DNA from: Metapseudomonas resinovorans DSM 21078
Lineage (GTDB): Bacteria; Pseudomonadota; Gammaproteobacteria; Pseudomonadales; Pseudomonadaceae
NCBI RefSeq assembly: GCF_000423545.1
Contig: NZ_AUIE01000013.1
Location: 1 to 64,000 of the forward strand
Length of the DNA: 64,000 nucleotides
Direction of reading: 5' to 3'
The position numbers and the translations under genes are program-made. Each line of letters starts with the position of its first letter. Positions within the stretch are counted from its first letter, which is position 1. Under the pieces are notes generated by a model. It made no database searches. It saw only the letters and a list, made by a program, of their open reading frames with translations, and was not told the DNA's origin. Below, in pieces: positions 12,770 through 22,499 of this stretch.

Positions 12770-14599
12770 TTGAACCTCGATCTGCTGATGGTGCTGGGCC
12801 TGCTCATGGCCGCCATCACCCTGTTCGTCCTCAACAAGCCACGCATGGACGTGGTCGCCTTGCTGGTCATAGTCGCGCTGCCACTGACCGGCATCCTCGA
12901 TATCCAGCACACCCTGGCCGGTTTCAGCGACCCCAGCGTGGTGCTGATCGCCGCCCTCTTCGTCATCGGTGACGGCCTGGTCCGCACCGGCATCGCCTAC
13001 CGCCTGGGCGACTGGCTGGTGGCCCGGGCCGGCAGCAGCGAGACGCGCCTGCTGGTGCTGCTGATGCTGGCCGCTGCGGGCCTGGGGTCTGTAATGAGTT
13101 CCACAGGCGTAGTGGCCATCTTTATTCCGGTCGCCCTGGGCGTCGCCGCGCGGCTGAAGATCGCCCCGGCACGGCTGATGATGCCGCTGGCCTTCGCCGG
13201 ATTGATCAGCGGCATGCTCACCCTGGTGGCCACCGCACCCAACCTGGTGGTGCACAGCGAACTGCGCCGCGCCGGCCTGGACGGATTCGGCTTCTTCAGC
13301 CTCACACCGATCGGCCTGGCCGTACTGGCCCTGGGCATCGTCTACATGCTGTTGACGCGTCATTGGTTGACGCCCAGAGGCAACGACGAAGCCGCCGCTG
13401 CGCCCCGCCTCACCCTCGCAGACCTGGCCACGGCTTACGACCTCAACGAACGGGAACGTCGCCTGAAGGTTCGCGCCGACTCGCCACTGGCGCGCCAAGC
13501 CCTCAACGAACTGGAGCTGCGCAAGCAGTACGGCATCAATGTGATCGCCGTCGAGCGCCAGCGCCGCTTCCGTACCCTGCTGCTGATGGCCACCGGCAAT
13601 ACCCTGCTGGAGCCCGGCGACGTGCTGCTGGTGGACCTCGTCAGTCCGGCCATCGGCCTGCTCGGTGCCTATCAGGAGCTGGGCCTGGAACCCCTGCCGC
13701 TGCAAGCTTCCTACTACAGCCTGCATGCCCACCAGTTGGGGCTGGCCGAAGTGGCCCTGCCGCCGGAGTCGAAACTGCCGGGCAAGACCATCCAGGAACT
13801 CGGCTTTCGATCGCGCCACCAGCTCAACGTGGTGGGCCTGCGCCGCCACGGCCAAGCGCTGGAAGGCGTCCTGGTGGACGAGAAGCTCAAGGCCTCCGAC
13901 ACCCTGCTGGTGGCCGGCGAGTGGAAGTGCATTCATCAGTTGCAGGGCCAGAGCCGCGACTTCCTGGTGCTGAGCCTGCCCGCAGAGGTGAACGAAGTAG
14001 CCCCCACCGCGCGCAAGGCCCCCTACGCCCTGCTCAGCCTGGCGGTGATGATCTTCCTGATGGTCAGTGGCCTGGTGCCCAACGTGATGGCCGCGCTGAT
14101 CGGCTGCCTGTTAATGGGCGCCTTCCGCTGCATCGACCTGGACAGCGCCTACCGCGCCATCCACTGGCCGACCCTGATCCTCATCGTCGGCATGTTGCCC
14201 TTCGCCCAGGCCCTGCAGCAGACCGGCGGTATCGACCTGGCCGTGAAAGGGCTGGTTGCGCTGCTGGGCAATGCCGGCCCCTACGCCATGCTCGCCAGCC
14301 TGTTCATCGTCACCGCACTGATCGGCCTGTTCATCTCCAACACCGCCACGGCCGTGCTCATGGCGCCGGTGGCCATCGCCACAGCCCAGCAACTGGGGAT
14401 GTCACCCTACCCCTTCGCGATGATCGTCGCCCTGGCGGCATCGGCTGCCTTCATGACGCCCATCTCCTCGCCCGTGAATACCCTCGTACTGGGCCCCGGC
14501 CAATACCGATTCGGTGACTTCGTGAGGGTAGGTGTGCCCTTCACTGTGCTGGTAATGATCGTCAGCGTCTTTCTGGTGCCACTGGTGTTCCCGCTCTGA
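12770..14599 (+). CDS. SLC13-family permease with two TrkA-C domains
   Basis: This is a 609-residue inner-membrane transporter. About five to six hydrophobic segments (residues 5-190) are followed by two soluble TrkA-C (RCK_C) domains, roughly residues 225-285 (RADSPLARQALNELELRKQ..LLVDLV) and 320-385 (LPPESKLPGKTIQELGF..LLVAGEW). A second hydrophobic half follows (about 415-609). This layout matches divalent anion:Na+ symporter family members (SLC13/DASS). TrkA-C domains suggest ligand gating. The substrate (sulfate, dicarboxylate or other) cannot be told. The start is TTG, supported by GGGAG 6 bases before it and by the conserved NLDLLMVLGLL opening. Confidence 0.85.
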   Translation: MNLDLLMVLGLLMAAITLFVLNKPRMDVVALLVIVALPLTGILDIQHTLAGFSDPSVVLIAALFVIGDGLVRTGIAYRLGDWLVARAGSSETRLLVLLMLAAAGLGSVMSSTGVVAIFIPVALGVAARLKIAPARLMMPLAFAGLISGMLTLVATAPNLVVHSELRRAGLDGFGFFSLTPIGLAVLALGIVYMLLTRHWLTPRGNDEAAAAPRLTLADLATAYDLNERERRLKVRADSPLARQALNELELRKQYGINVIAVERQRRFRTLLLMATGNTLLEPGDVLLVDLVSPAIGLLGAYQELGLEPLPLQASYYSLHAHQLGLAEVALPPESKLPGKTIQELGFRSRHQLNVVGLRRHGQALEGVLVDEKLKASDTLLVAGEWKCIHQLQGQSRDFLVLSLPAEVNEVAPTARKAPYALLSLAVMIFLMVSGLVPNVMAALIGCLLMGAFRCIDLDSAYRAIHWPTLILIVGMLPFAQALQQTGGIDLAVKGLVALLGNAGPYAMLASLFIVTALIGLFISNTATAVLMAPVAIATAQQLGMSPYPFAMIVALAASAAFMTPISSPVNTLVLGPGQYRFGDFVRVGVPFTVLVMIVSVFLVPLVFPL

Positions 14600-14635
14600 G
14601 CTTCAATGATGGGAACTCCCCCAAGGGCTGGGACA

Positions 14636-15196
14636 ATGCACAAGTACCGTCGCCTGCTGCTGGTAGCCCTTTTCCTCGGGTTATTGCTGGCAGCCTTCCA
14701 GTTCAGCGGAATGCGCGAGCACCTCAGTCTGCAGTACCTGCACGACACGCTGCTGGCCCACAAGGGCTGGGGCCTGGTGCTCTTTGCGCTGCTATTCGCA
14801 CTGGGTAACCTGATCCAGATTCCCGGCTGGATTTTCCTCGCCGCCGCAGTGCTGGCCCTGGGGCGCCTCTGGGGCGGGCTGGCCACTTACCTGGCGGCGA
14901 CCTTCTCCTGCTGTTTCACCTTTCTGCTCATCCGTTGGCTGGGCGGCAGCGCCCTGCGCGAGATGGACAACCGGCTGGCGAAGCGCATCTTCGCTCACCT
15001 CGACGAACGCCCGGTGGCTGTCATCACGCTGTTGCGAATGCTGTTCCAGACGGTTCCGGCGCTCAACTACGCCCTCAGCCTCAGCGGCGTGCGCTTCCGC
15101 CACTACCTCATCGGAACCCTCCTCGGCCTGCCACTGCCGATTGCCCTCTATTGCCTGTTCTTCGATTACCTGGGCCGCGCCCTTCACCTTTCCTGA
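14636..15196 (+). CDS. TVP38/TMEM64 (VTT-domain) membrane protein
   Basis: This is a polytopic inner-membrane protein of 186 residues. An N-terminal transmembrane helix (about 7-25) is followed by the VTT/SNARE-associated region: GNLIQIPGWIFLAAAVLALGRLWGG and later RMLFQTVPALNYALSLSGVRF, the conserved amphipathic re-entrant segment. DedA/VTT proteins are linked to lipid scrambling or flipping; the specific role here is not known. The ATG at 14636 was chosen because hydrophobic sequence begins soon after. An ATG at 14606, six bases after the permease stop, would add ten residues. It is probably in the same operon as the permease. Confidence 0.8.
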   Translation: MHKYRRLLLVALFLGLLLAAFQFSGMREHLSLQYLHDTLLAHKGWGLVLFALLFALGNLIQIPGWIFLAAAVLALGRLWGGLATYLAATFSCCFTFLLIRWLGGSALREMDNRLAKRIFAHLDERPVAVITLLRMLFQTVPALNYALSLSGVRFRHYLIGTLLGLPLPIALYCLFFDYLGRALHLS

Positions 15197-15252
15197 CGTG
15201 AAGTGCCCGCTTGTGGGAAAATTCCGCGTTTTCCTCTGCCGATACCGCCACC

Positions 15253-16245
15253 ATGCCGCAAATGCCAAAGCGTCCCCGCCCCGCCACTGCCAAATCGACT
15301 GCAGCGCCTGCCAAGGGCCAGTTGCATCCGCGCAATCGCCACCAGGGCCGCTATGACTTTCCCCAGCTGATCCAGGGCAGCCCGGAACTGGCGCGCTTCG
15401 TCATCACCAACCCCTACGGCAAGGAAAGCATCGACTTTGCCGACCCGGAGGCGGTCAAGGTGTTCAACCGTGCCCTGCTGCGGCAGTTCTACGGCATTCG
15501 TCACTGGGACATTCCTGCTGGCTACCTCTGCCCGCCCATACCCGGCCGCGCCGACTACCTGCACGGCCTCGCCGACCTGCTGGCCGCTGGCAATGGCGGG
15601 CAGATCCCGCGCGGCAAAGGCATCCAGGCGCTGGACATCGGTATCGGCGCCAACTGCATCTACCCGCTGATCGGCCACAGCGAGTATGGCTGGCACTTCA
15701 CCGGCACCGACATCGACCGCACGGCCCTGGGCTCGGCCCAGGCCATCATCCAGTCCAACCAACTCGGCGACGCCATCGACCTGCGCCAGCAGGCCGAGCC
15801 GCGCAACATCTTCAAGGGCCTGATCGCCCCGGGCGAGCGCTTCGACCTGGCCCTGTGCAACCCGCCCTTCCACAGCTCCCTGGAAGAAGCCACCCGCGGT
15901 AGCCAGCGCAAGTGGAAGAACCTCGGCAAGCTCGACCCCAAGCGCAAGCTGCCGGTGCTGAACTTCGGCGGTCAGGGCGCGGAACTCTGGTGCGACGGTG
16001 GCGAAGTTGGCTTCCTGCAGCGGATGGTGGACGAGAGCCTGCAATTCAAGGATCAGGTGCTCTGGTTCAGCAGCCTGGTTTCCAAGGGTGGCAACCTGCC
16101 CGGCATGGAAGCCCGCCTGCGCCGCAGCGACGCCGTGGAGGTGCAGGTGGTGGAAATGGCCCAGGGCCAGAAGCAGAGCCGCTTCGTCGCCTGGACCTTC
16201 CTCGACGCCGCACAGCGCGAGGCCTGGCGCAAAGCGCGCTGGTAA
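15253..16245 (+). CDS. rlmF: 23S rRNA (adenine(1618)-N6)-methyltransferase RlmF
   Basis: RlmF uses SAM to methylate A1618 of 23S rRNA. The 330 residues contain the family opening [16 protein letters not shown] (about 18-33), a SAM-binding segment [16 protein letters not shown] (about 115-130) and the catalytic NPPF motif (LCNPPFHSS, about 200). A basic stretch [27 protein letters not shown] matches the family. The basic N-terminal tail is variable. The ATG at 15253 has no clear ribosome site, and the ATG at 15262 is an alternative. It is separated from the VTT gene by about 56 bases and followed by a REP element. Confidence 0.95.
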   Translation: MPQMPKRPRPATAKSTAAPAKGQLHPRNRHQGRYDFPQLIQGSPELARFVITNPYGKESIDFADPEAVKVFNRALLRQFYGIRHWDIPAGYLCPPIPGRADYLHGLADLLAAGNGGQIPRGKGIQALDIGIGANCIYPLIGHSEYGWHFTGTDIDRTALGSAQAIIQSNQLGDAIDLRQQAEPRNIFKGLIAPGERFDLALCNPPFHSSLEEATRGSQRKWKNLGKLDPKRKLPVLNFGGQGAELWCDGGEVGFLQRMVDESLQFKDQVLWFSSLVSKGGNLPGMEARLRRSDAVEVQVVEMAQGQKQSRFVAWTFLDAAQREAWRKARW

Positions 16246-16302
16246 CCCGGATGCAGTCCGCGAACTGACTGCGCCCTTCCCGGATTCCCGGGCTACGGAG
16301 CC

Positions 16303-16326
16303 GTAGGAGCGAGCTTGCTCGCGAAC
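16303..16326. repeat. Pseudomonas REP element
   Basis: GTAGGAGCGAGCTTGCTCGCGAA is the classic pseudomonad REP palindrome (GCGAGC-TT-GCTCGC core). It sits between the convergent rlmF and sbcC 3' ends, the usual location. It could act as a transcript 3' stabiliser. Confidence 0.9.
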
Positions 16327-16348
16327 GCAGGCCGCAGGCCTGCCACCA

Positions 16349-19300
16349 CTAGCCAACCGCGAAACGCGCATCCAGCCGGCTGTACCCCATCCCGACGCCC
16401 TTGTGCACCTTGAGCTGCACCGGGATGCGCTCCTTCAGCGCTTCCACGTGGCTGATCACGCCGATCATCTTGCCGCTGGCATTCAGTGCATCCAGGGCGT
16501 CGAGGGCAACCTCCAGGGTCTCGCCGTCCAGGGTGCCGAAGCCTTCGTCGAGGAAAAGCGAATCGATGCTGGTCTTGTGGCTGACCAGGTCGGACAGCGC
16601 CAACGCCAGCGCCAGGCTGACCAGGAAGCTCTCGCCGCCAGACAGCGTCTTGCAGTCGCGGACGACGTCGGCCTGCCAGGTATCCACCACCTCAAGCTCC
16701 AGCTCGCCCCCCTGACGACGCGCCAACTGGTAGCGGCCATGGAGACGTTGCAGTTGCAAGTTGGCCAGGTGCACCAAGTGATCCAGGGTCAAGCCTTGGG
16801 CGAACTTGCGGTACTTGGCGCCGTCGGCTGACCCCACCAGGCTGTTGAAACGCTGCCAGAGGTCGTACTCGGCCTCCTGGCGGGCGATGTCGGCGAACAG
16901 CGCCTGCTGGTTCTGTCGGCGCTGCTCGTCACCGCTGAGTTGGGCACGGATTTCGCCCTGGCGCTGGCTCGACTCGCGCATACGGTCGCCCAGCGCCTGC
17001 CATTCCCCTTCCAGCCGCTCCCGATCCAGTTCGCTCTGGGGCGCTGCCTGGAGACGTTCGGCCTGGATGCGGGCATCTGCCAGCAAGACTTCGGCATCCC
17101 CCAACTCACGGCTCAGGCGCTGCTGCAGCTCCTGCAGGGCGCTGCGTTCTGCCTCATCCAGCACGGCGGCGAGGAAGGCTGCCTCGTCCGGGAAGGGGCT
17201 GACGCCCAGTCCTTGGTGCCAGGCATCCAGCTGCAGATGCAACTGGTGACGGGCCTCGTGGACCCGCTGGTCCTGACTTCGCTCCGTGCCCTTGAGCTGA
17301 TTGAGCCGTTGCTGGGCCGCGTCCATCTCGGTCTGCACTGCCGCCAGTGCGTTCTGGGGATCGTCCACCGGCGCCAGAGGCGCTTGCCCGGTGTGCCCGG
17401 AGGCCTGCCAGCGCCCCAGCCACAGGCGAGCCTGTTCGCGGGCAATCTCCAGTGCGTGTTGCTGATCGCGCAGTTGGCCTTCCAGCCTCTGGCTGGCGGC
17501 CTGGTCCTGCTGCCACTGTTGCCACTCGGCTTCGCGCTCGACCAGCCAGGCCTCCCCCGCCGTCGGCAGGCTGTAGCCCAACGGCGCCAGACTGGCGGCC
17601 AACTGCTCGCGGGCTTCCTGCTGCTGGCTATCCAATTGTTCCAGCCGCAGGGCGATGGCCTGCTCCTGCTGGCGCAAGCCGATCTGGTCTTTTTCCAGCA
17701 AAGCGAGCTGGCTGGTGCATTCTTGCAGGGTCGTGTCGCGTTGCTGGCGCAGGTCGCGGGCGCGAGCGAGGGCTGCCTTGAATTGATCCAGCTGCGCCAG
17801 GCGTTCCTGCAGCGCCTGTAGCCCCTCGGCATGGCGCTGCAGTTCGGCCTGCAGGGCTGTCAGGTCGGGCAGTTGCAGCGCCAGGGACTGGCACAGCTCA
17901 CGCCAGCGCTCGACGAACTCGCGCAGCTCCGCCTCGCCCCCCTGCAGGGATTCATTGAGCTGCGCGATCTGCGCCTCCAGGGCGGCCAGGCGATTGCTCA
18001 GGTGTTCCCCCTGCTGACGCACCTCGTCCTGGGCCACCTTGCAGTCCTGCAGCCCCTGTTGGGTGGCGGAAAGATTGAGTGCCTGGTACTCGGCTATGGC
18101 CGGATGGTCATGGGAACCGCACAAGGGGCAGGCTTCGCCCGGCTGCAGGGCTGCGCGATAGGCCTCCAGTTGCTGGATACGCTGCTCCTGTTCGAGGAGC
18201 TTTTCCTTGTCGGCGATCTGCTGCTTGAGTTCGGCGAAGCGGCGGCGCAGGCCGTCGCGCTGTTCGCTGAGGGCTTTCTGCTCCTCCTGCAGTGGCTGCA
18301 TCTGCTCGCGGGCGCGGGACTGCCGCTCAGCCAGCTGCCTGCGCTGCTGGGACAACTGCTCCAGACGTTCCAACTGGCGCCCACGCTCCAGCAATTGCTG
18401 CCACTGCGCACGCAGCGCCGCGTCGTCCTGCCCGCCTAGAAGCCCATCGAGCTGCACCTGCGCCTCAGCCTCTTCCTGCTGGGCCTGACCTTGTTCGACT
18501 CGGGCATTCTCCAGGGCCGTGCGAGCCTGCTCGAAGCGAGCCTCCAGCGCGCCACCCTGATGCTTGAGTTCGGTCTGGACGCGACGCAACTCGGCCCATT
18601 CATCCTGGCGTCTGCTCAGCGCGCCGAGTTCAACCCGCCAAGCGCCCAGGTGCTCGCCCAAGCGCGCCCGCTGGGGCTGCTCGGACAGTCGTTTCTCCAG
18701 GGCCTCACGCTCAGCCTGGAGCCCCTCAAGCGCACCCTGGCGCGCCTGCACCCATTGCTCGCCGAACTGGGCGCCCTGCCAGAGCTGGTCGAGGATGCGT
18801 TCGGCCAGCGTCTGCAGTTCATGGCGAGTCACCCGCAACTCGCTTTCGCCCTGATTCAATTGCTGCTGGGCCCGCTGCCAGTCGCGGTGCAGCGGCAACA
18901 GCCGGTTGGCCGGCTCGCTGGCGGCCAGCCGTGCCAGTTGTGGCTGAGCCTGTTCCAATGCTGCCTGGGCGACACGGCCCTGTTGCTCGGCAAGCTGTTT
19001 GCGGGTCAATGCTTTGTCCAGTTCATCGTGCCACTGTCGCTGGTGTTGCAGGTCCACCTGGCGGGCCTGCAAATGCTGCGCTTCGTTCGCAAGGGTTTGT
19101 GCCTCCTGCTGCAGAGCAACGCGGCGCTCGTCGCTCAGCAGTTCCACGCCTTCAGCACGGGCGCGCAACTGGTCCAGCCCAGCCTTCACTTCACGGGTTC
19201 TTTCGAAAACCCGCTGGGAAATAAGCCCGTAGATTTCAGTACCGGTCAGCTCTTCCAGCAGCTCCGCACGCTGGTTGGCATTGGCTTCGAGAAAGGCGGC

Positions 19301-19774
19301 AAAACCGCCCTGGGCCAGCAGCATGGATTTGGTGAAACGCTCGAAATCGAGACCGGTCAGGCTCTCGGTCAGCTTGAGCTTGTCGTTGATCTTGTCGGTG
19401 AGGATGTCCCCGTCCTGCACCCGCGCCAACTCGACTTTGGGTGGCTGCAGGCCGCCATCGGCCTTGTCGCGAGCGCGGCGCTGGCTCCAGAAGGCGCGGT
19501 AGGCCACGCCCTTCACCTCGAATTCCACCTCGGCCAGACAGTCGGCGGTGTGTCGGGTCATCAGCTCGTTGATGCTGGCCGACACCGTGCCCATGCGCGG
19601 CGTGCGGTGGTAAAGGGCCAGACAGATGGCGTCGAGCAGCGTGGTCTTGCCGGCGCCGGTGGGGCCGGTAATGGCGAACAGACCGTTGCCGGCGAAGGGT
19701 TCACCGGTGAAGTCGATCTTCCATTCGCCCTTGAGCGAGTTGAGGTTCTTCAGGCGCAGGCTGAGGATTTTCAT
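16349..19774 (-). CDS. sbcC: Exonuclease SbcCD, ATPase subunit SbcC
   Basis: SbcC is the Rad50-like SMC ATPase of SbcCD, which cleaves DNA hairpins and protein-blocked ends. The 1141 residues show Walker A GPTGAGKTT near residue 37. Long glutamine/leucine-rich coiled coils run about 170-1000. The zinc hook CPLC sits at residues 549-552, the ABC signature LSGGESFLVSLALALALSDL near 1050, and Walker B DSLFLDEGFGTLD near 1080. The start overlaps the sbcD stop (ATGA), so the subunits are translationally coupled. Confidence 0.98.
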   Translation of the reverse strand: MKILSLRLKNLNSLKGEWKIDFTGEPFAGNGLFAITGPTGAGKTTLLDAICLALYHRTPRMGTVSASINELMTRHTADCLAEVEFEVKGVAYRAFWSQRRARDKADGGLQPPKVELARVQDGDILTDKINDKLKLTESLTGLDFERFTKSMLLAQGGFAAFLEANANQRAELLEELTGTEIYGLISQRVFERTREVKAGLDQLRARAEGVELLSDERRVALQQEAQTLANEAQHLQARQVDLQHQRQWHDELDKALTRKQLAEQQGRVAQAALEQAQPQLARLAASEPANRLLPLHRDWQRAQQQLNQGESELRVTRHELQTLAERILDQLWQGAQFGEQWVQARQGALEGLQAEREALEKRLSEQPQRARLGEHLGAWRVELGALSRRQDEWAELRRVQTELKHQGGALEARFEQARTALENARVEQGQAQQEEAEAQVQLDGLLGGQDDAALRAQWQQLLERGRQLERLEQLSQQRRQLAERQSRAREQMQPLQEEQKALSEQRDGLRRRFAELKQQIADKEKLLEQEQRIQQLEAYRAALQPGEACPLCGSHDHPAIAEYQALNLSATQQGLQDCKVAQDEVRQQGEHLSNRLAALEAQIAQLNESLQGGEAELREFVERWRELCQSLALQLPDLTALQAELQRHAEGLQALQERLAQLDQFKAALARARDLRQQRDTTLQECTSQLALLEKDQIGLRQQEQAIALRLEQLDSQQQEAREQLAASLAPLGYSLPTAGEAWLVEREAEWQQWQQDQAASQRLEGQLRDQQHALEIAREQARLWLGRWQASGHTGQAPLAPVDDPQNALAAVQTEMDAAQQRLNQLKGTERSQDQRVHEARHQLHLQLDAWHQGLGVSPFPDEAAFLAAVLDEAERSALQELQQRLSRELGDAEVLLADARIQAERLQAAPQSELDRERLEGEWQALGDRMRESSQRQGEIRAQLSGDEQRRQNQQALFADIARQEAEYDLWQRFNSLVGSADGAKYRKFAQGLTLDHLVHLANLQLQRLHGRYQLARRQGGELELEVVDTWQADVVRDCKTLSGGESFLVSLALALALSDLVSHKTSIDSLFLDEGFGTLDGETLEVALDALDALNASGKMIGVISHVEALKERIPVQLKVHKGVGMGYSRLDARFAVG

Positions 19775-20991
19775 GCCTGTCCCTCCCGCAGATCGGCCAA
19801 CACCTCCCGGTGCATTCCCAACAGATTGCCTCGCAAGGCGTCGTCCAGCTCTTCAGTCGCCAGGCGCTTGTGGAACACCTCTTCCGGATTGAGCTCATCG
19901 AGGGTTTCCCGCGCTTCTCGCTGCAGGCCAGACAGGGCTGTGCCGCGCTCGCGGCGGATGCGCAGCACCTCCACGGGCAAGCCTTCACAGAGCGCAAGCA
20001 AACGCGCCTGCAGGTCGTTGAGGTAGTCGTCCGTGCTCACCAGCACTTCCACCCAGACCGGCAGTTCCGGGGTGCCTTCGCGCGCCACCTCGGCCAGCTG
20101 CGCAGGCAGTTCCGCCAGGGAGCCACGCAGGGAATGCAGGGCCTGGAAACGTGGTACCGGCAGGGCCTCGACCTTGTGCAGCCCGATGCTGTCCATCTCC
20201 ACCAACAGCACCTCCTTCTGCTGGGAGGCCTCGTCGAAGGCCAGCGCGATGGGCGAGCCGCAATAGCGGATGTGCTCCAGGCCGCCGACCTTCTGCGGCC
20301 TGTGGATATGTCCGAGGGCGATGTAGTCCACCGCCGGGAAGGCGCTGGTGGGGAAGGCTTCCAGGGCGCCGACGTAGATTTCCCGCACCGACTCGCTGGC
20401 GCTGGCGCCCACGGTGGTCAGGTGGCCGGTGGCAATGATAGGCAGGCCGCCGCCCAGCTCGGCACGACGCTGCTGGGCCAGGGAAAAGAGCTGCTGGTAG
20501 TGGTCCTGGATCGCCTGCTGCAATGACAGTTGCTTGTCCGCCGCGCTCTGCCCGGCCTGACTCTGCAGCACGTCGCGCGGACGGATGAAGGGAATGGCAC
20601 AGAGAATTGCCCCCGGTACGCCGGAGCGGCGTTTCAGCACCAGCAGTTGCTGATCGAGATCAACGCCTACGGCCGGCACCACCCGGGTACCCAGCTGCGC
20701 CAGCAGGGTGCGGCTTTCGCCGAGCATGGCCACCGAGTCGTGGTTACCGCCGAGCACCACCAGGCTGGCGCCGGCGTCGCGCAGCTCGACGATGAACTGG
20801 TTGTACTGCTCGCGGGCATAGCTCGGCGGCGCGCCGGTGTCGAACACATCCCCGGCGATCAGCACGGCATCCACCTGGCGCTCGCGCACCTGTTCGATCA
20901 GCCACTGGCAAAAAGCCTGGTGCTCGGCTTGCCGGGTCTTGCCCATGAAGTGCTGGCCCAGGTGCCAGTCGGACGTGTGGAGGATGCGCAT
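19771..20991 (-). CDS. sbcD: Exonuclease SbcCD, nuclease subunit SbcD
   Basis: SbcD is the Mre11-like Mn2+-dependent nuclease that works with SbcC. The 406 residues start MRILHTSDWHLGQHF, the first phosphoesterase motif. GDVFDTGAPP and GGNHDS (metal ligands) follow within the first 110 residues, with ATGHL and ALGHIH-type histidines later. It is the first gene of sbcDC and is divergent from the TAXI gene across 111 bases. The length is normal. Confidence 0.98.
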   Translation of the reverse strand: MRILHTSDWHLGQHFMGKTRQAEHQAFCQWLIEQVRERQVDAVLIAGDVFDTGAPPSYAREQYNQFIVELRDAGASLVVLGGNHDSVAMLGESRTLLAQLGTRVVPAVGVDLDQQLLVLKRRSGVPGAILCAIPFIRPRDVLQSQAGQSAADKQLSLQQAIQDHYQQLFSLAQQRRAELGGGLPIIATGHLTTVGASASESVREIYVGALEAFPTSAFPAVDYIALGHIHRPQKVGGLEHIRYCGSPIALAFDEASQQKEVLLVEMDSIGLHKVEALPVPRFQALHSLRGSLAELPAQLAEVAREGTPELPVWVEVLVSTDDYLNDLQARLLALCEGLPVEVLRIRRERGTALSGLQREARETLDELNPEEVFHKRLATEELDDALRGNLLGMHREVLADLREGQA

Positions 20992-21102
20992 CGGGAATCA
21001 CTGTGACGGAACGGAACTGCCGGCCACCCTGTCATTTCCTTCGCGGCCTGGCAACCGCAGAGCCGCTATCCTTCCCAGCATTCGCTGCAGACAAGGACTT
21101 CC

Positions 21103-22437
21103 ATGCAACGCATCCTTCGCGACATCAAGATCATGCTCCTGGCCAACCTCTGGCTGATCCCGGTGATGGCGGCCCTGGTGGGCGCCCTCTTCTACTTCGT
21201 CGCGCCGCCGCCACCCATGCACGCGCGACTGGCCACCGGCAGCCCCGCGGGCGGTTACAACGCTTTCGGCGAGAAGCTCAAGGAAGAACTGGCCAAGCAG
21301 GGCTTCGAGCTGGAGCTGGTGCGCAGCACCGGCTCGCTGGACAACCTGGCCAAACTGCGGAGCGGCGAGGTGGAAATCGCCCTGGTGCAGAGTGGCCAGG
21401 AACTCACCCTGAGCGCGAAGGAACGCGAACACCTGCATGGCCTTGGCGTGATGTACCAGGAGCCGCTCTGGCTGTTCAAACGCAAGGAACTGGAGATCGA
21501 CAGCATGGCCGACCTGCTGCAGCTGCGGGTGGCCATCGGCGCACCGAACAGCGGCACCCGCTCGGTCAGCGATGCGCTCCTCGCCGCCAACCAGATCAGC
21601 CCGGAAGGCTACCCGCCACAATGGCAGTCCATCAGCGGCAGCCCGGCGGCCAGCGCCCTGCTGGGCGGCGAACTGGACGCCGGTTTCTTCCTCGGCCCGG
21701 CGGAAAGCGCCGTGGTGCAACGCCTGGCCGCCAGTCCCGAGCTGGATCTGGTGAGCCTGCGCCGCAGTGCAGCCTATCGCGCGCGCCTGCCTTACCTGAC
21801 CAAGCTGGAAGTAGGCGAAGGCCTGCTCAACCTGGCCAGCAACAGCCCCTCGCGGGACATGCGCACCCTGGCGCCGGTGGCCACCCTGGTGGCGAATGAT
21901 GAATTCCATCCCTCGCTCACCCCGTTGATCCTCGAAGCCGCTCGTGAGGTGATGCAGAGCGGTACCCTGCTCGACCCGCCCGGCACCTACCCCAGCGCCA
22001 AGCCGCAAACCCTCTCCAGCCTGAGCGAGGCCGATTACTACTACGAGAAAGGCCTGCCGATCCTGCAGCGCTACCTGCCGTTCCGCATCGCCTCCCTGGC
22101 CGACCGCTACATCATCCTGCTGATCCCACTGCTGGTGATCATGATCCCGCTGACCAAGGCCGTAGGCCCCATCTACCGCTGGCGCATCCGCGCACGCATC
22201 TACCGTTGGTACAAGTACCTGCGCGAGATCGACCGCAAACTGGACAGCGGCACCCCGCCGGAACAACTCGCCGCCGAGATCGAGCACCTGGAAACGCTGG
22301 AACAGCGCCTGGCCAAGGTGGAAGTGCCGCTGTCCTACTCCAATGAGCTCTACGACCTGCATGTGCACCTGCGCTACGTGATCGCACGGCTGCAGGCCGT
22401 GCAGAGTCGGCAGGCAGACGTGGATCAGGTCGGGTAA
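21103..22437 (+). CDS. TAXI-family solute-binding protein, membrane-anchored
   Basis: This 444-residue protein has a TRAP-transporter TAXI substrate-binding domain: LATGSPAGGYNAFGEKLKEEL, GEVEIALVQSGQ, GAPNSGTRSVSDALL. Its N-terminal hydrophobic helix (about 9-32) lacks a signal-peptidase site and looks like an anchor. A second transmembrane helix (about 328-350, YIILLIPLLVIMIPLTKAV) precedes a basic cytoplasmic C-terminus of about 90 residues that is predicted helical. No TRAP permease (DctM/QM) gene lies nearby, so it is either an orphan receptor or acts with a distant permease. AAGGA precedes the ATG. The ligand is unknown; glutamate-like ligands occur in the family. Confidence 0.85.
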   Translation: MQRILRDIKIMLLANLWLIPVMAALVGALFYFVAPPPPMHARLATGSPAGGYNAFGEKLKEELAKQGFELELVRSTGSLDNLAKLRSGEVEIALVQSGQELTLSAKEREHLHGLGVMYQEPLWLFKRKELEIDSMADLLQLRVAIGAPNSGTRSVSDALLAANQISPEGYPPQWQSISGSPAASALLGGELDAGFFLGPAESAVVQRLAASPELDLVSLRRSAAYRARLPYLTKLEVGEGLLNLASNSPSRDMRTLAPVATLVANDEFHPSLTPLILEAAREVMQSGTLLDPPGTYPSAKPQTLSSLSEADYYYEKGLPILQRYLPFRIASLADRYIILLIPLLVIMIPLTKAVGPIYRWRIRARIYRWYKYLREIDRKLDSGTPPEQLAAEIEHLETLEQRLAKVEVPLSYSNELYDLHVHLRYVIARLQAVQSRQADVDQVG

Positions 22438-22499
22438 ACTGGCGCACTTTTACTGCCGGCGCTTCCTCGCGCCGGATGTGCCCCTGAGAGCGAAGATCC

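Noticed and set aside
18491-20026. A 511-residue frame antisense across the sbcC-sbcD junction
   Set aside because: Shadow of the coiled-coil coding sequence; no ribosome site or homology.
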